A stretch of 64,000 bases of DNA from Echinometra lucunter. Lineage: Eukaryota > Echinodermata > Echinoidea > Camarodonta > Echinometridae. This document shows, one piece after another, positions 46,358-58,400 of this stretch; position 1 is the first letter of the stretch; every line of letters begins with the position of its first letter. The notes beneath the pieces are model-generated. The model saw only the letters and a program-made list of their open reading frames with translations. It did not search any database and had not been told where the DNA came from. The stretch spans positions 7,313,383-7,377,382 of the forward strand of contig CM057161.1 in assembly GCA_029962745.1 (NCBI GenBank), in the 5' to 3' direction. The translations under genes and the position numbers were made by a program.

Positions 46358-46467
46358 ATGGATCCAGGACAGCTCCAGTTGTTGAAGGAATTTATCTCTG
46401 TTTGTAAGGCAAACCCTGACATTTTGCACTCTCCACCTCTGAAGTTTTACAAAGAATATCTTTTAAG
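46358..46467 (+). CDS. ST13: ST13 exon 1 with start codon
   Basis: ATG in GAAGATGGATCC context; encodes [20 protein letters not shown] and [13 protein letters not shown], like the human [20 protein letters not shown] start. Donor GTAAGA at 46468. Confidence 0.93.
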
Positions 46468-49400
46468 GTAAGAAAAGAAGACGATGGTCAGGAGAATAGG
46501 ATTAGGAGGCGGGGGGGGGGGGGGGGGGCGGGGAGTGGATTTTGGGTGGTGATGATGGAGGGTCATGTGTCCGGATTAATTCTTAAGAGAAATAGAACCT
46601 TCTCATTTGCCGTGGGATTGAACAAAAAAAGATATTTATTAAATAGTAATGGGCAAACCCGGAGAATAGGAACTGGAACGCGCGCGCGTGCGCATGCCAT
46701 TCGTACAGTGCAGAGATCGGTAGAGACAGCCGAGAGTCAGGGTATGTGACAAGTCCATAATCGAGTTCAAAATGACTTTAAAATATGTTTTAATCCAGTA
46801 ATTATGTTCTAATATATTACATTGTCCTCTCGGCTTTCAGATATTTGGGTATGTGATGAAAATCATTTTGATTTTGGACAGAAATATTCTCAAACTCACA
46901 AATGTTTCATCGCTGAATCTTCTGCAGATCGTCCCGGTCACTGCTGCGGCGCTGCCACTGGGCTGTATTTGCTTGCACACAAATGAATATGAGCGCGCGT
47001 TCCGGTCCCCTATTCTCTGGGTTTGCCTAGTAATGATCGTCATAAATATTCACTATAAAATATTGTCAGACAATGAATTAAAAAAATAAATTGGCATTTA
47101 TTGCAAACTTCAAATTTTGCTGTTTGGACACACACACTTGGCACCTAACGCTGGTTATGTATGATGGGGGGGGGGGGGGGTGGGCTATCTCCGCGCACCT
47201 AACATTTCATTTGAAATTGACAGACTTTTTTTTTTGGTATTCCCCAAATGGCTGACCTCATTTCAATCATATTCTAGCAAGTAATTGTGCCGAAAATCTC
47301 ATCAAAATTCAAGAAAAAAACAATGTCATTTCTTCTTCTTCTTGGGAATACTCCTCAACGTTCCGTCTGGAACCAAACGAGGAGGAAGGGGAGTGCGCAA
47401 TACACATAGAACAATTTGCACAAACAGATGGGAAGTGCTTCAATGGGATTTATAGTACACAACAAGAGCTTTTTATAGCTATAACTTTCATACAGTATTA
47501 CTTACAACTGAAAGTTCGTCGGTACCTCAATTTGTAGGTTTTGACATGCAGATCAATGTGAAACAGGTCAAACTTGTGTATTTTTTGTATGGAAATATCG
47601 TCACCTTGTTTGGGTTTTACATAGACCCTAGACAATTGTTTTTGTGCAATATTGCTTGGTCAGTTATTGTAGCTTGAGTTTTGGTTACGGATAAAGTTGG
47701 TGGCTTGTAGTTTGAAAGTAGTGTTGTCGGCTATGCTCTGGATATTGGGTGGTAGTGAGTTTCAGTCCTTGATTGTACGTGGAATAAAGGAATGTTTGAA
47801 ACAGTTGGTGCGGGTTGAGTATTGGATAAAGAATTTCCTGAAGTACGTCTGGTGGCTCGTGTAGCTGAACGCAGGTAGTCCGACACCCGCAGGGCCAAGT
47901 GCCCCCCCCCCCCCCAAGGCCTTGTGCAATATACTGACCCTTGAAACTTTCCTTTTAATCAAAAGCAGGTCCCAGCCTAACCCCTGCATAAGTTTTGTAG
48001 CGCTGGTGGTTTGCCTGTAGTCATTGCATACCATTCTGGCAGCCCTTCTTTGGACTCTACCAATTTAGTGAATGTGTTCTTTTTATGTGGGTACGAAACA
48101 CTAGAACTATATTCTACAATTGGACAAGCTAGTGTTGTGTAAGCTGTAGATTTAGTTTGTTTGGTACATGATATTAATTTTCGACGACGGATAAATCCGT
48201 TTACTCGATTTGCAGATGATTTGCAGATGATTGTGTATCCCACTTTAGATCCTGAGAAATCTCTACTCCTAGATATGAGTGGGAGGTGGTTTCCTGTATT
48301 AACACCGTACCGCCTAGGGTGTATGTGGTTATAACAGGGGATCTAGAAGTAGGAATTCTGAGTACATAAAACATTTTTGTAGATTGAGTTGCATTTGCCA
48401 TTTACTCTCCCATGCAGAAAGTTTGTCCAGGTCATCCTGTAGTCTAGCAGTGTCACGTTGAGTTTTAATGTCAGAGTATATAATACAGTTGTCAGCGTAC
48501 AGTCTCACAGTCGTTGATAGGTTGTCCGGTAAGTCGTTAACGTAAATTAAGAACAATAAAGGTCCAAGCACTGTGCCTTGGAGAACGCCCGACTGTACCC
48601 TAACCTATTGTGAGTGTTCACCCCCCAATACTACCCGTTGGTACCTGTCCTGTAAAAAAGATGTGATCCATTTTTTGGTTGTCCCATTTACTCCATATTG
48701 TTTAAGTTTGAGGAGGAGACATAGGTGGGGCACAGTGTCGAACGCTTTAGAGAAGTCAGTAATGATTATGTCAGTCTGAGACCGCTTGTCGAAAGAGAGA
48801 GTAAGGTCATGTAGAGTTTGGATTAGTTGTGATTCACAGGAATGCCCTTTCCTAAATCCATGTTGACATTTGTTAAGTATGTTGTACGACTCAAGATGAT
48901 TCATAATATGGGAGTGTACAACATGTTCTAATAGTTTACAAGACAAAGAAGTAAGAGATATTGGTCTGTAGTTTTCCGGTTTGGTGCAATCACCCTTTTT
49001 ATAAATGGGTGTAACATTCGCCCTATGCCAGTCTTCTGGCAATTCTCCTGTATCTATAGATGCCTGAAAGATTTTACAAGTCAGCATGCAAGAAAAGACT
49101 GGTGTCAAGGATGCATGGTGTCAGTTTGACATTGCAAAAACAAAGGTTTCCATGTCTGCGCACTCATAAACTTAAAGTTCTTAAACGCATTTCATGATTT
49201 TTTTGTATGAACATGATGAAATGTGGCATTTTCAAATTCAAAGCCACTCACACTAGTGCTCGGTTATACTAACCTCGCACAACAGACGTGCTATAGGATG
49301 CAAATTGCTGACAATAGGAAAGTAGTGTTCTACCAATGAATTTTTGGGGACAGAGGAGCAAGAGCTGTGTCACCAATGATCAGAAAAATATTTTTCAAAA

Positions 49401-52400
49401 TTCATTTGGTCAAGATAATTTACATCCAGTTGGAGGAATGGAATGGAAATAGGAGATGTTAATTTCCTAGGTGTGAAAAGCAAATATTTTATATGAATTT
49501 GTTGATTATTTTAGTGATTTCAATCTTCGACTATAGAGGGCAGCATGTCACATAAATTTGCACAGCTCAGCAGGGGCTCAGCATAACAATGTAGCCCTGT
49601 GTGTTCAAGGCATGTGAATAAAAATATGTAAAATAGACTTCTCATCAGTTTTTCCTAATTTTTGCACTAATTAAGATTTTGTCATTGTTGCGTCTTTTTT
49701 AATGTTAGAATCATGCAGTTACGGCCATACATGAATGCAAGGTTATTAGATAACCTTGCACCCATGTAGGTCTGTACGGGGGAAATTACTGACAATAGGC
49801 ATTAGGCACTTGGTGTTCCATAACTGATGTGTGGGTTTCAGAATGCATGAATGCAAGGTTATTAGATAACCTTGCATCTATGTAGGTCTGTACGGGGGAA
49901 ATTACTGACAATAGGCATTAGGCACTTGGTGTTCCATAACTGATGTGTGAGTTTCAGACCCTGTGTTCAGACACAAAAAAATTGTTGTATGGCTATACCA
50001 AAATGGTCTCGCTATACCGAAATGGTATCACTATACCAAAACAGTATCGCTATACTGAAATGATTTCTGAACACTGACTTCTGAAACGACATACAAAGAA
50101 ACGTTGCATAATGTAACTAGGGTCTGAGCATCGTTTCGAACTTGAACTCGATAAAGAATCATGGCCCGTGTGTGTCTGAACATATGGCGACCATAGAATG
50201 GTATAACTGGGCGGGGCTTAACATGAGTGTGGTTGAAGGAGACACGACCATGCCAGTGGAAAAATGCGCATCTATACAATGTTCTTCTGAGAGGTCGGGA
50301 TGTGTGTCTGAACGGTCCGTAGACTACATGACGACAATTTTATATGACGTTTCTTTATTGAGTTTCGGTATAAACATTTTGTGTCTGAACAGGGGGAGAG
50401 GAGCAAAAGCGGTGATCAAGAGCAGTGGTGGTGCTATGACAAGAACACCAAAGCTGCTGTAGCTGTACTACGAGCTCTATGTTTGTAATTACTAATACAT
50501 CTGACATTTACATCCAGCTGTGCAGAGATTGGAGAACCATGTAAACCAAAACACAAATGCTGTCAAAAATCACCCTTTTTAAAGAGGCTCTGGCGTGGGT
50601 TTTCATGGGGAGTGAATCATAATTTGCTGACACCAGACTTTGTGAAAAGCACTGGCAATACCTGTAATAGAGCTACATTCTGAGGCACAGCAAAACAAGG
50701 TGTCCCACCATAAACATTCTTCGGCCTGCTTCGGGCATTCTCAGGCCAGGGAAAGTGAGATAATGACTTTGCTATGTGGGGCAAAGGGTGGAATATACAG
50801 AGCATTACATAAGTTCTGTTGGTCATAAAACTCATAGTGATGGACAACACCTGTTACTGGGTAAGCACCGATGGTATCAAATTCACCATGAAAGCCCATG
50901 ACAGAGCCTCTTTAAAAGCTAAGTCCACGTCAGAAGTTTCACTGTTTCAATAAAACGAGTTAATTTGAACAGCATTTTGAAAAAGAAATCAACAAAATCG
51001 GTCAAAGAATAAGAAAATTACACTCATTTACATTTTCTAGTAAATTACTCTCAGCTTTGCAAATTGGCAACACTGGTGATATCATATGCGAGCAGCTCTC
51101 CATTCACTTTGTACATGAAATTTCACATTTTCTCAATGTTCTTGGAAGTTACTCATTTTCTAACCCCCATAGTCAATGTATGTTCAGGAGAACTGCTTTT
51201 TACATAACATACTTTGACTATGGGGTGAGAAAATCTGTAACTTCCAAGAAAATGGAGAAAATGTGAAATTTCATGTATAAAGTGAGTGGAGAGCTGCTCG
51301 CATATGATGTCATCAGTGTTGCCAATTTGCAGAGCCGAGAGTAATTTACTAGAAGATGTAAATGAGTGTAATTTTCTTATTCTTTGACGGATTTGCTGAT
51401 TTCTTTTTTAAAATGCTGTTAAAATTAATCTCCTTTTATTGAAACAGTGAAACTTCTGGGGTGGACTTTCCCTTTAATGCACTGTTACCTCTGCAACTAC
51501 TTCAGTGTTTGCTTGTATTTCTGGCTATCTAATTGTGTCATAAAAATTTTAGATTCTAGTTTTCCAATAAAAAAAATTAGACTTTTTCGATAGTATAGGA
51601 AGGTTTTGCCTTACCTGACAACGTGCCTGCGATGTCCGCATCATTATCATTTCAATACGACATCGTCATAAAAAGAAAAAAGAAAAACAATTTTATCATT
51701 AATTACTTAAAAGCCATAACTTGCATCAGTCTTTTTTTACTGTAACATTAAAGTGATAAATTTTTGATATATGATCGAGAATAGAATTCTAAGAAGAATA
51801 ACATTAAAAATTTGACGATTTTCAATCGAAATCAATGCATTTTTGTTAATTTTCTCATAAACAGTCAAGTTGACCAAAAATTTGAGTATGAGGTATGATG
51901 TAAAAGGGTTATCCAGCTTCGCGCATTGCAGTTAAGCTGCATGCTAGACTGTACAATATGTACATGTATGCCTTGCGGGCATTTTGCTCGAATTGCGCGA
52001 CAGGGTACCCACTCTGACGTCATTGTGGGTACCCAGTTGAAACTGTGACACAGCTAAGGGGTCAAAACTATCCTGAAATCTAAATGCATTTGGGGGTTTC
52101 CTTCGCAACATGACTTAAAAAAAAAAAATTGGGCAGATGATTTTCTGCTGATGAAATCATGCTCTTTTAAATGAACTAACATTGTTTCAGCATTGGGTAC
52201 CCCCTTTAAAGGATGTCAATTTATTTGCACTTGGTTTTGTGAACTTTCCTTTATACATATAATGCCCTGACTGTATAATTAGTTTTTCCCTTTTTGAAAA
52301 ATTGAGGCCACAAACTGTGTGTATCAGTAATGACTTTTAGAACCTTACAATTGCAATTGTGCACTGCATCTCTGAAATTCCATTGCAGTGACTACACCTC

Positions 52401-55400
52401 TTTCAACCTATTAAGAGTCATGAGTTATTTACTGACACTGGAGAGCAAAAGGTTTGCCAGAACTCACAGTTGTGATGCACAATATGATTGTGTTCTGAAT
52501 TGATTACTGACACACACACAGATTTTGTGGCTTCAATTTTTATGCCTCCGCCCACCGTAGGTGGTTGCCGGAGGCATTTTGTTTTCGGGTCGTCCGTCCG
52601 TCCCGTTTTCGTTCTTGCGATAACTTAAGAACCGTTTGATGGATCAACTTCAAACTTGGCTCGTGTATGCATATGGGAGGGACAATGATCTGATTAGATT
52701 TTGGAGTCTCAAGGTCAAAGGTCAAGGTCATAGAGGTAATAATACACATAAAAATGGCTCGTTCTCATGATAACTTAAGAACCATTTGACATATTGGCTT
52801 CAAACTTGGCTCATGTATGCACATGGAAGGGACAATGATCTGATTAGATTTTGGGGTCACAAGGTCAAAGGTCAAAGGTCATAGAGGTCATTATGGACAT
52901 AGAAATGGTTCGTTCTCGCGATAACTCAACAACCATTCAATGGATCAACTTCAAACTTGATTTATGATGCATATGGGAGGGACAATGATCTAATTAGATT
53001 TTGGGGTCTCAAGGTCAAAGGTCAAAGGTCTTGGAGGTCATTATGTACATAGAAATGGTCCGTTCTCGCGATAACTCAACCATTTGATGGAGCAGCTTCA
53101 TACTTGGCACATGTATGCATATGGGAGGAACAATGATGTGATTAGATTTTTGGGTCTCAAGGTTAAAGGTCATAGGTCATAGAGGTCATTATATACATGA
53201 AAATTGCTTGTTCTTGTGATAACTTAACAACTCTGTGACGGTTTATCTCCAAACTTGGCTTATGTATGCATATGGAAGTCTCATAATTGTCTCATTAGAT
53301 TTGGGGGTCGCAAGGTCAAAGATGTCATTTTATACATGAAAATAAAAAAATCAACGTAAATGTGCCATATATATTTCTGATCTGGCAATTGCGGAGGCAT
53401 AAATTTCAACCCCGCGCAGTCGAGGATTCATCTAGTTTAAGAAGTGAAAATCTAATTTTAGAGCTTTATTTTTTATGAATATTTATGAAGGGAGATTCAT
53501 AAAACCCAGTGAAAATCTCAGTCTTAAACAAGTCTTAACTTTTTGAGTTTTATCGATCAAAAGTGTCAATTTTTGTCGAGCCACCGAAGGTGGAGCGAGA
53601 CTCAGGGATCCTTAGCAGCGTTCGTCTGTCCGTCGTCCGTCCGTTGGTTGTCCTTCCGTCCATCATCCGTCCATCATCCGTCCGTAACACTTATAAAACT
53701 TGAAAAACTTTGCGACCGTTTGCCTGTTTGGAACCAAACTTGTATGGTGTATGCTCTATAGGGACCTCAATTTAATTTGGGGTCAAAGTCATGTATGTAG
53801 GTCAAAGGTCAAATGAGGTCATATGTTAACATTTTCTACTGGGGTTAGTAGCTCTTGAACCACTAGCCCATTTGTAACCAAACCTGGATGGTAGATGCTC
53901 TATAGGGAACTCAATTCAATGTGGGGGTCAAAGGTCATGTATGTTGGTCATAGGTCTAATGAGTATATAACTTGAATAACTTTGTGACCATTTTCCCCGT
54001 TTGGAACCAAACTTACACTATGAACATGACGGACAAAGAAAGCGGACAAAATAAACAACCCCTCATTCTACCCTTCACAATGGTTCTGGTAGTCAAAAGA
54101 ACATCCCTTCACAGCTATTATGTTTTATCAGTAGGTCCAGGTGAATATGCATGTGACACCTGTCCCACATATTTCAGATAATAGCAGTGAAGGGATGTTC
54201 TTTTGACTACCAGAACCATTGTGATGGGTAGAATGAGAGGTTGTTTATTTTGTTCGCTTTCTTTGTTTGTCATGTTCATAGTGTTAGATATGCTCTGTAG
54301 GGACCACAGTGTAATTTGTAATTCGGGGGGGGGGGGGGGGGGGGGTCAAAGGATGTCACAATGTGACTGGAATTCAGACCTGGGAAAAACTATGTAAAAT
54401 TTCTTAAAACATCATTGGGAGAGGAATTGACTTCACTGGGATAGGGTAACAATGACCAGCAAAGCTAGGCTGCACATTGTGAATAGGGAAACTATGTTAG
54501 TCAGGTTCAGTAGGCATTGTGTTAGTGGGTAGTGTAAGGCATGATTGAGTTTGGGTGGAGTCGGTTGCAATTATAAGTACTGTTCAAGGCAGGACCCATG
54601 CTGTACCTGTGCTTGTGAGAGGAGTGGGAGAAAAAAAGGCTAGGATGTGCTGCAATTCTGGTGGCATGGTCCCTTTTAATGGCTTATAAGGGGCTCTCTA
54701 GTGACTAGCTAGGCCAGTGTACTTCATCTTAACTGGCTCTACTTTACTGAGCTGCATGACATTGTCATCGTCTCTACATGAACGTTCTCGGGTTCTGACG
54801 TTCGTCATGATCACGAGCATCGTGATTGCGAGCATCAGCTCGGTACTGCATGATTCAGCATAGCAGGAACACAACTGGCCTTCATGAACAGTTTGAACTT
54901 AACACGATGACCGACCTGTGAATGAACATGTGATAAGTATGGGCAGCCCATTCTACCATTAGCAAACCGTGGACATTTGGTAAATTACCGACCTAGTTTC
55001 GATAATAACATTATCCAGGATGATTGTCTCTGGAACATCTAGTTTTTTTAATAGAAGCAGAAAAATTAGAGGAAGAGTACAGTGACAGTTTGAGCAATTC
55101 TGATTAAAACTAAGAAAGTTACGATCTTTAAAAGTTGTTATCGGGCATGGGCATGGTGGCTCAATTGATAGAGCATCCACCTCATGAGCGGGAGGTCGTG
55201 GGTTGGATCCTCGGCCAAGTCATACCAAAGACTTACAAAAATGGAACCTTCTGCCTACTAGCCAGGCGCTCATCATATAAGAATGGAGAAGGGTAATAAT
55301 AACATATTACGTTATGCAGGGCCTGCTGGAAGATAAGCTAATAGCTGAAGTGGCTACCTTGGGTAAATAAGAATTATTATTATTTATTATTATTATCAAT

Positions 55401-58400
55401 CAAACACAAATTGGCGATTCCGTGACATAAAGAAATTTCAATTTTCACTTTGAGTACATTTTCAATCATTCATGCAATAATCACTGCAAATATGGTTCTA
55501 TACAACCTCTCCATGGAAAAAATATATTTTATCATTAACAAAAAAAACACCAAGATTTTGTGGAATTTTATGCACACGACAAATGGAAGGTGAGCTCACA
55601 TGCTACCTGTATGTCATGGAATTGCCAATTTGTGTTTGAATGATCACACCTTCAAAATTTCCTAACTTTCTTATTTCAAATGAGAATGTGCTAAAACTTT
55701 TACTGTTCTGTTCTTCACATTTTTGTGCTTCTATTCAAACAAACTTATTTTTAGGTTTGATTTCCCCTTTAATGCCAATATTACAAAGCCCGAAGAGATA
55801 ATACAGCCTCTTCTGCAAAAAAAAAAAAAAAAAAAAAAAGAAGGAAGCCATCATTGAAACCTCTTAAATCTAATATCCTTTTTATTTTTTTCTTTGCTGT
55901 TCTAAAGTCTGGGTGCCAAGCTTCCTGAGCCCAAGACGGAGTCCACTACATCGGAGGCTGGGTCATCAGAGCCAAAGCCATCCACGCAGGCTCCTCCTCC
56001 CGCACCGGAGCCGGAGCCGGAGCCAGAGCCAGAGCCGGAAGTGGAAGAGGAAACCATGGAGCCTGAGAGTGAAGAGAGTGATCTTGGTAGGTGATGGTTA
56101 AGAACTTATCAGACCTCCCTGATTGATGATGATGATGATAATGATAATAATGATAATAGTAGTAAAAACTTAAAGAGCACACACAAACACCCTCTAAGGA
56201 TGCTCATGGTGCTAGTCTAGCAACAGTTCTCTGAGTACAAGTACACTGTATACTACCAATGTATAAAGAAAGAAATTAGAATTATTCCTACTTAAAAAAT
56301 TTTAAGAAACAGATTCACAATATTTGCATCACCAGCAATATCTGATTTTTTCTGAGATTAAATGAATCTCAGAATACTGCCCCATAGTAATTTGACAGAC
56401 GTGTCCAACGGTTTTATTGTGTGAAAAATGTTTGTGGTCTGACTAGTTACATCATTATTGGCATGATGCATATAACGGTAGTTTCTGTTAACAGTTATTG
56501 ATGAGGTCTGGCTTGGTCTTCAGGGTAAGTGTTTGGCATAGATTCTTTGCCGATTGGTTCAAAGATTCTGTGATAACTTACTACCTTTCCACAGCATACG
56601 CGTTATCATAGGGTTTGAGACAAAAACCATTGTTATGAAAACCCGTAACACTTTGGGTAAGGTCCAAAAGATTTTTGGCCAGATTTCTTTGAATTACGTA
56701 AGTTAAAACGAGAGATTTGCTATTTGCCCAGTTCAAATTACTCACTTGAGATGTGAAAATAAAATATTAATCTTGCATTCTGTCTTTCAAAATGAAAACA
56801 TCTTGGCAGGTGATTGGAATATCACAAAAACTTGGAGAGTCAACAGCACTTTTAAAACTATTATTTCTGATTAATGATATTTTTAGCATTTGTTGTGATG
56901 CAAGAGAAAATCATTGTGAGAAGAAACACATGCATTAAAGGAGAATGAAACCCGGTGGTTAAAATCAATTATAGTGGAAAGAGAGGATAGAGAGAAGCAA
57001 TTTTTAAAAAGTTTTGATGAAAAAAAATTATGAAATGAGAAAGTTATGAAAGTTTTCATTAAAATTGATTTTTCATTTTTTAAATATTGTTTTCATGAAT
57101 GTAACAAGAAAAACAAACAAGATTTCTCTTGAATCGATTGGCAGAACTTGACACAGAGGGCGTGATTGAACCTGACAATGACCCCCCTCAACCGATGGGA
57201 GATCCGAGCATAGAGGTGACAGAGGAGATGCAGGAGCAAGCCACTGCCAAACGCTCTGAGGCTTTGGCAGCCTTGTCGGATGGCAACTTAGAGGAAGCGG
57301 TCAAGCTGTTCACTGAAGCCATCGAGCTCAACCCTCATTCCGCTCTTCTCCACGCCAAGAGAGCAAGGTGAGAGGTAGTTTGGTGGCACAAACCCTTGTC
57401 ATTGGAAACATGTATTAGAGTGTCTGAACTATAGACTAACACAACTGTACTTTTTTAGAATTGTTTGGTTTGGGATGCTGTTTTTTTTTTTATGTTCAAC
57501 TATTTAAACCAAAGCTGGGGTGGCCTCACAATGGTTGATTTATGCACTGACATGGCAATGCATGTGACTAGTTGCATATCCCATTGAATCCCCTTTTCTT
57601 CTTATTTCAGAAGCCCCCCAGTTTTGGCACAACTATACTACTGTAGACTTGTTTGGTTTGGGATGCTTTTTATGCCTCCGCCCACCGTAGGTGGTTGCTG
57701 GAGGCATTATGTTTTCGGGTCGTCCGTCTGTCCGTCTGTCCGTCTGTCCCGTTTTCGTTCTCGCGATATCTTAAGAACCGTTTGACAGATCAACTTCAAA
57801 CTTGGCTTGTGTATGCATATGGGAGGGACAATGATCTGATTAAATTTTTGGGTCTCAAGGTCAAAGGTCAAAGGTCATAGAGGTCATTATGTACAAAGAA
57901 ATGGTTCGTTCTCGCGATAACTCAACAACCATGTGATGGATCAGCTTCAAACTTGGTTCATGTATGCATATGGAAGGTCTCATGAAGGTGTCATTAGATT
58001 TGGGGGTCACAAGGTCAAAGGTCAAGGTCAAAGATGTCATTGTATACATGAAAATTAAAAAAAAAAATCACCATGAATGTGCCATATATTTCTGACCTGG
58101 CAATGGCGGAGGCATAAATTTTTGACCGCGCGCGGTCGAGGATTCATCTAGTTTTTTTATGTTCAACTATTTAAACCAAAGCTGTGGAGGCTTCAAGTAT
58201 GCCTCACAATGGTTGATTTATGCACTGACATGGCAGTGCACGTGACTCGTCGCAGAACCCATTGAATCACCTTTTCTTCTTATTTGGGAAGCCCCCCAGT
58301 TGTGGCCGACATAAGTTAAAGTGTCTTGTAATTGAATAGGTCTATAGCTGCTCTTGACACAGCCAGAGACTAGTTTGCAGGCACAAACCCTGGTCTGTCA

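Noticed and set aside
54003..54181. Small plus-strand frame containing [19 protein letters not shown]
   Set aside because: It lies wholly in the arm of the Harbinger-like MITE and has no family resemblance.
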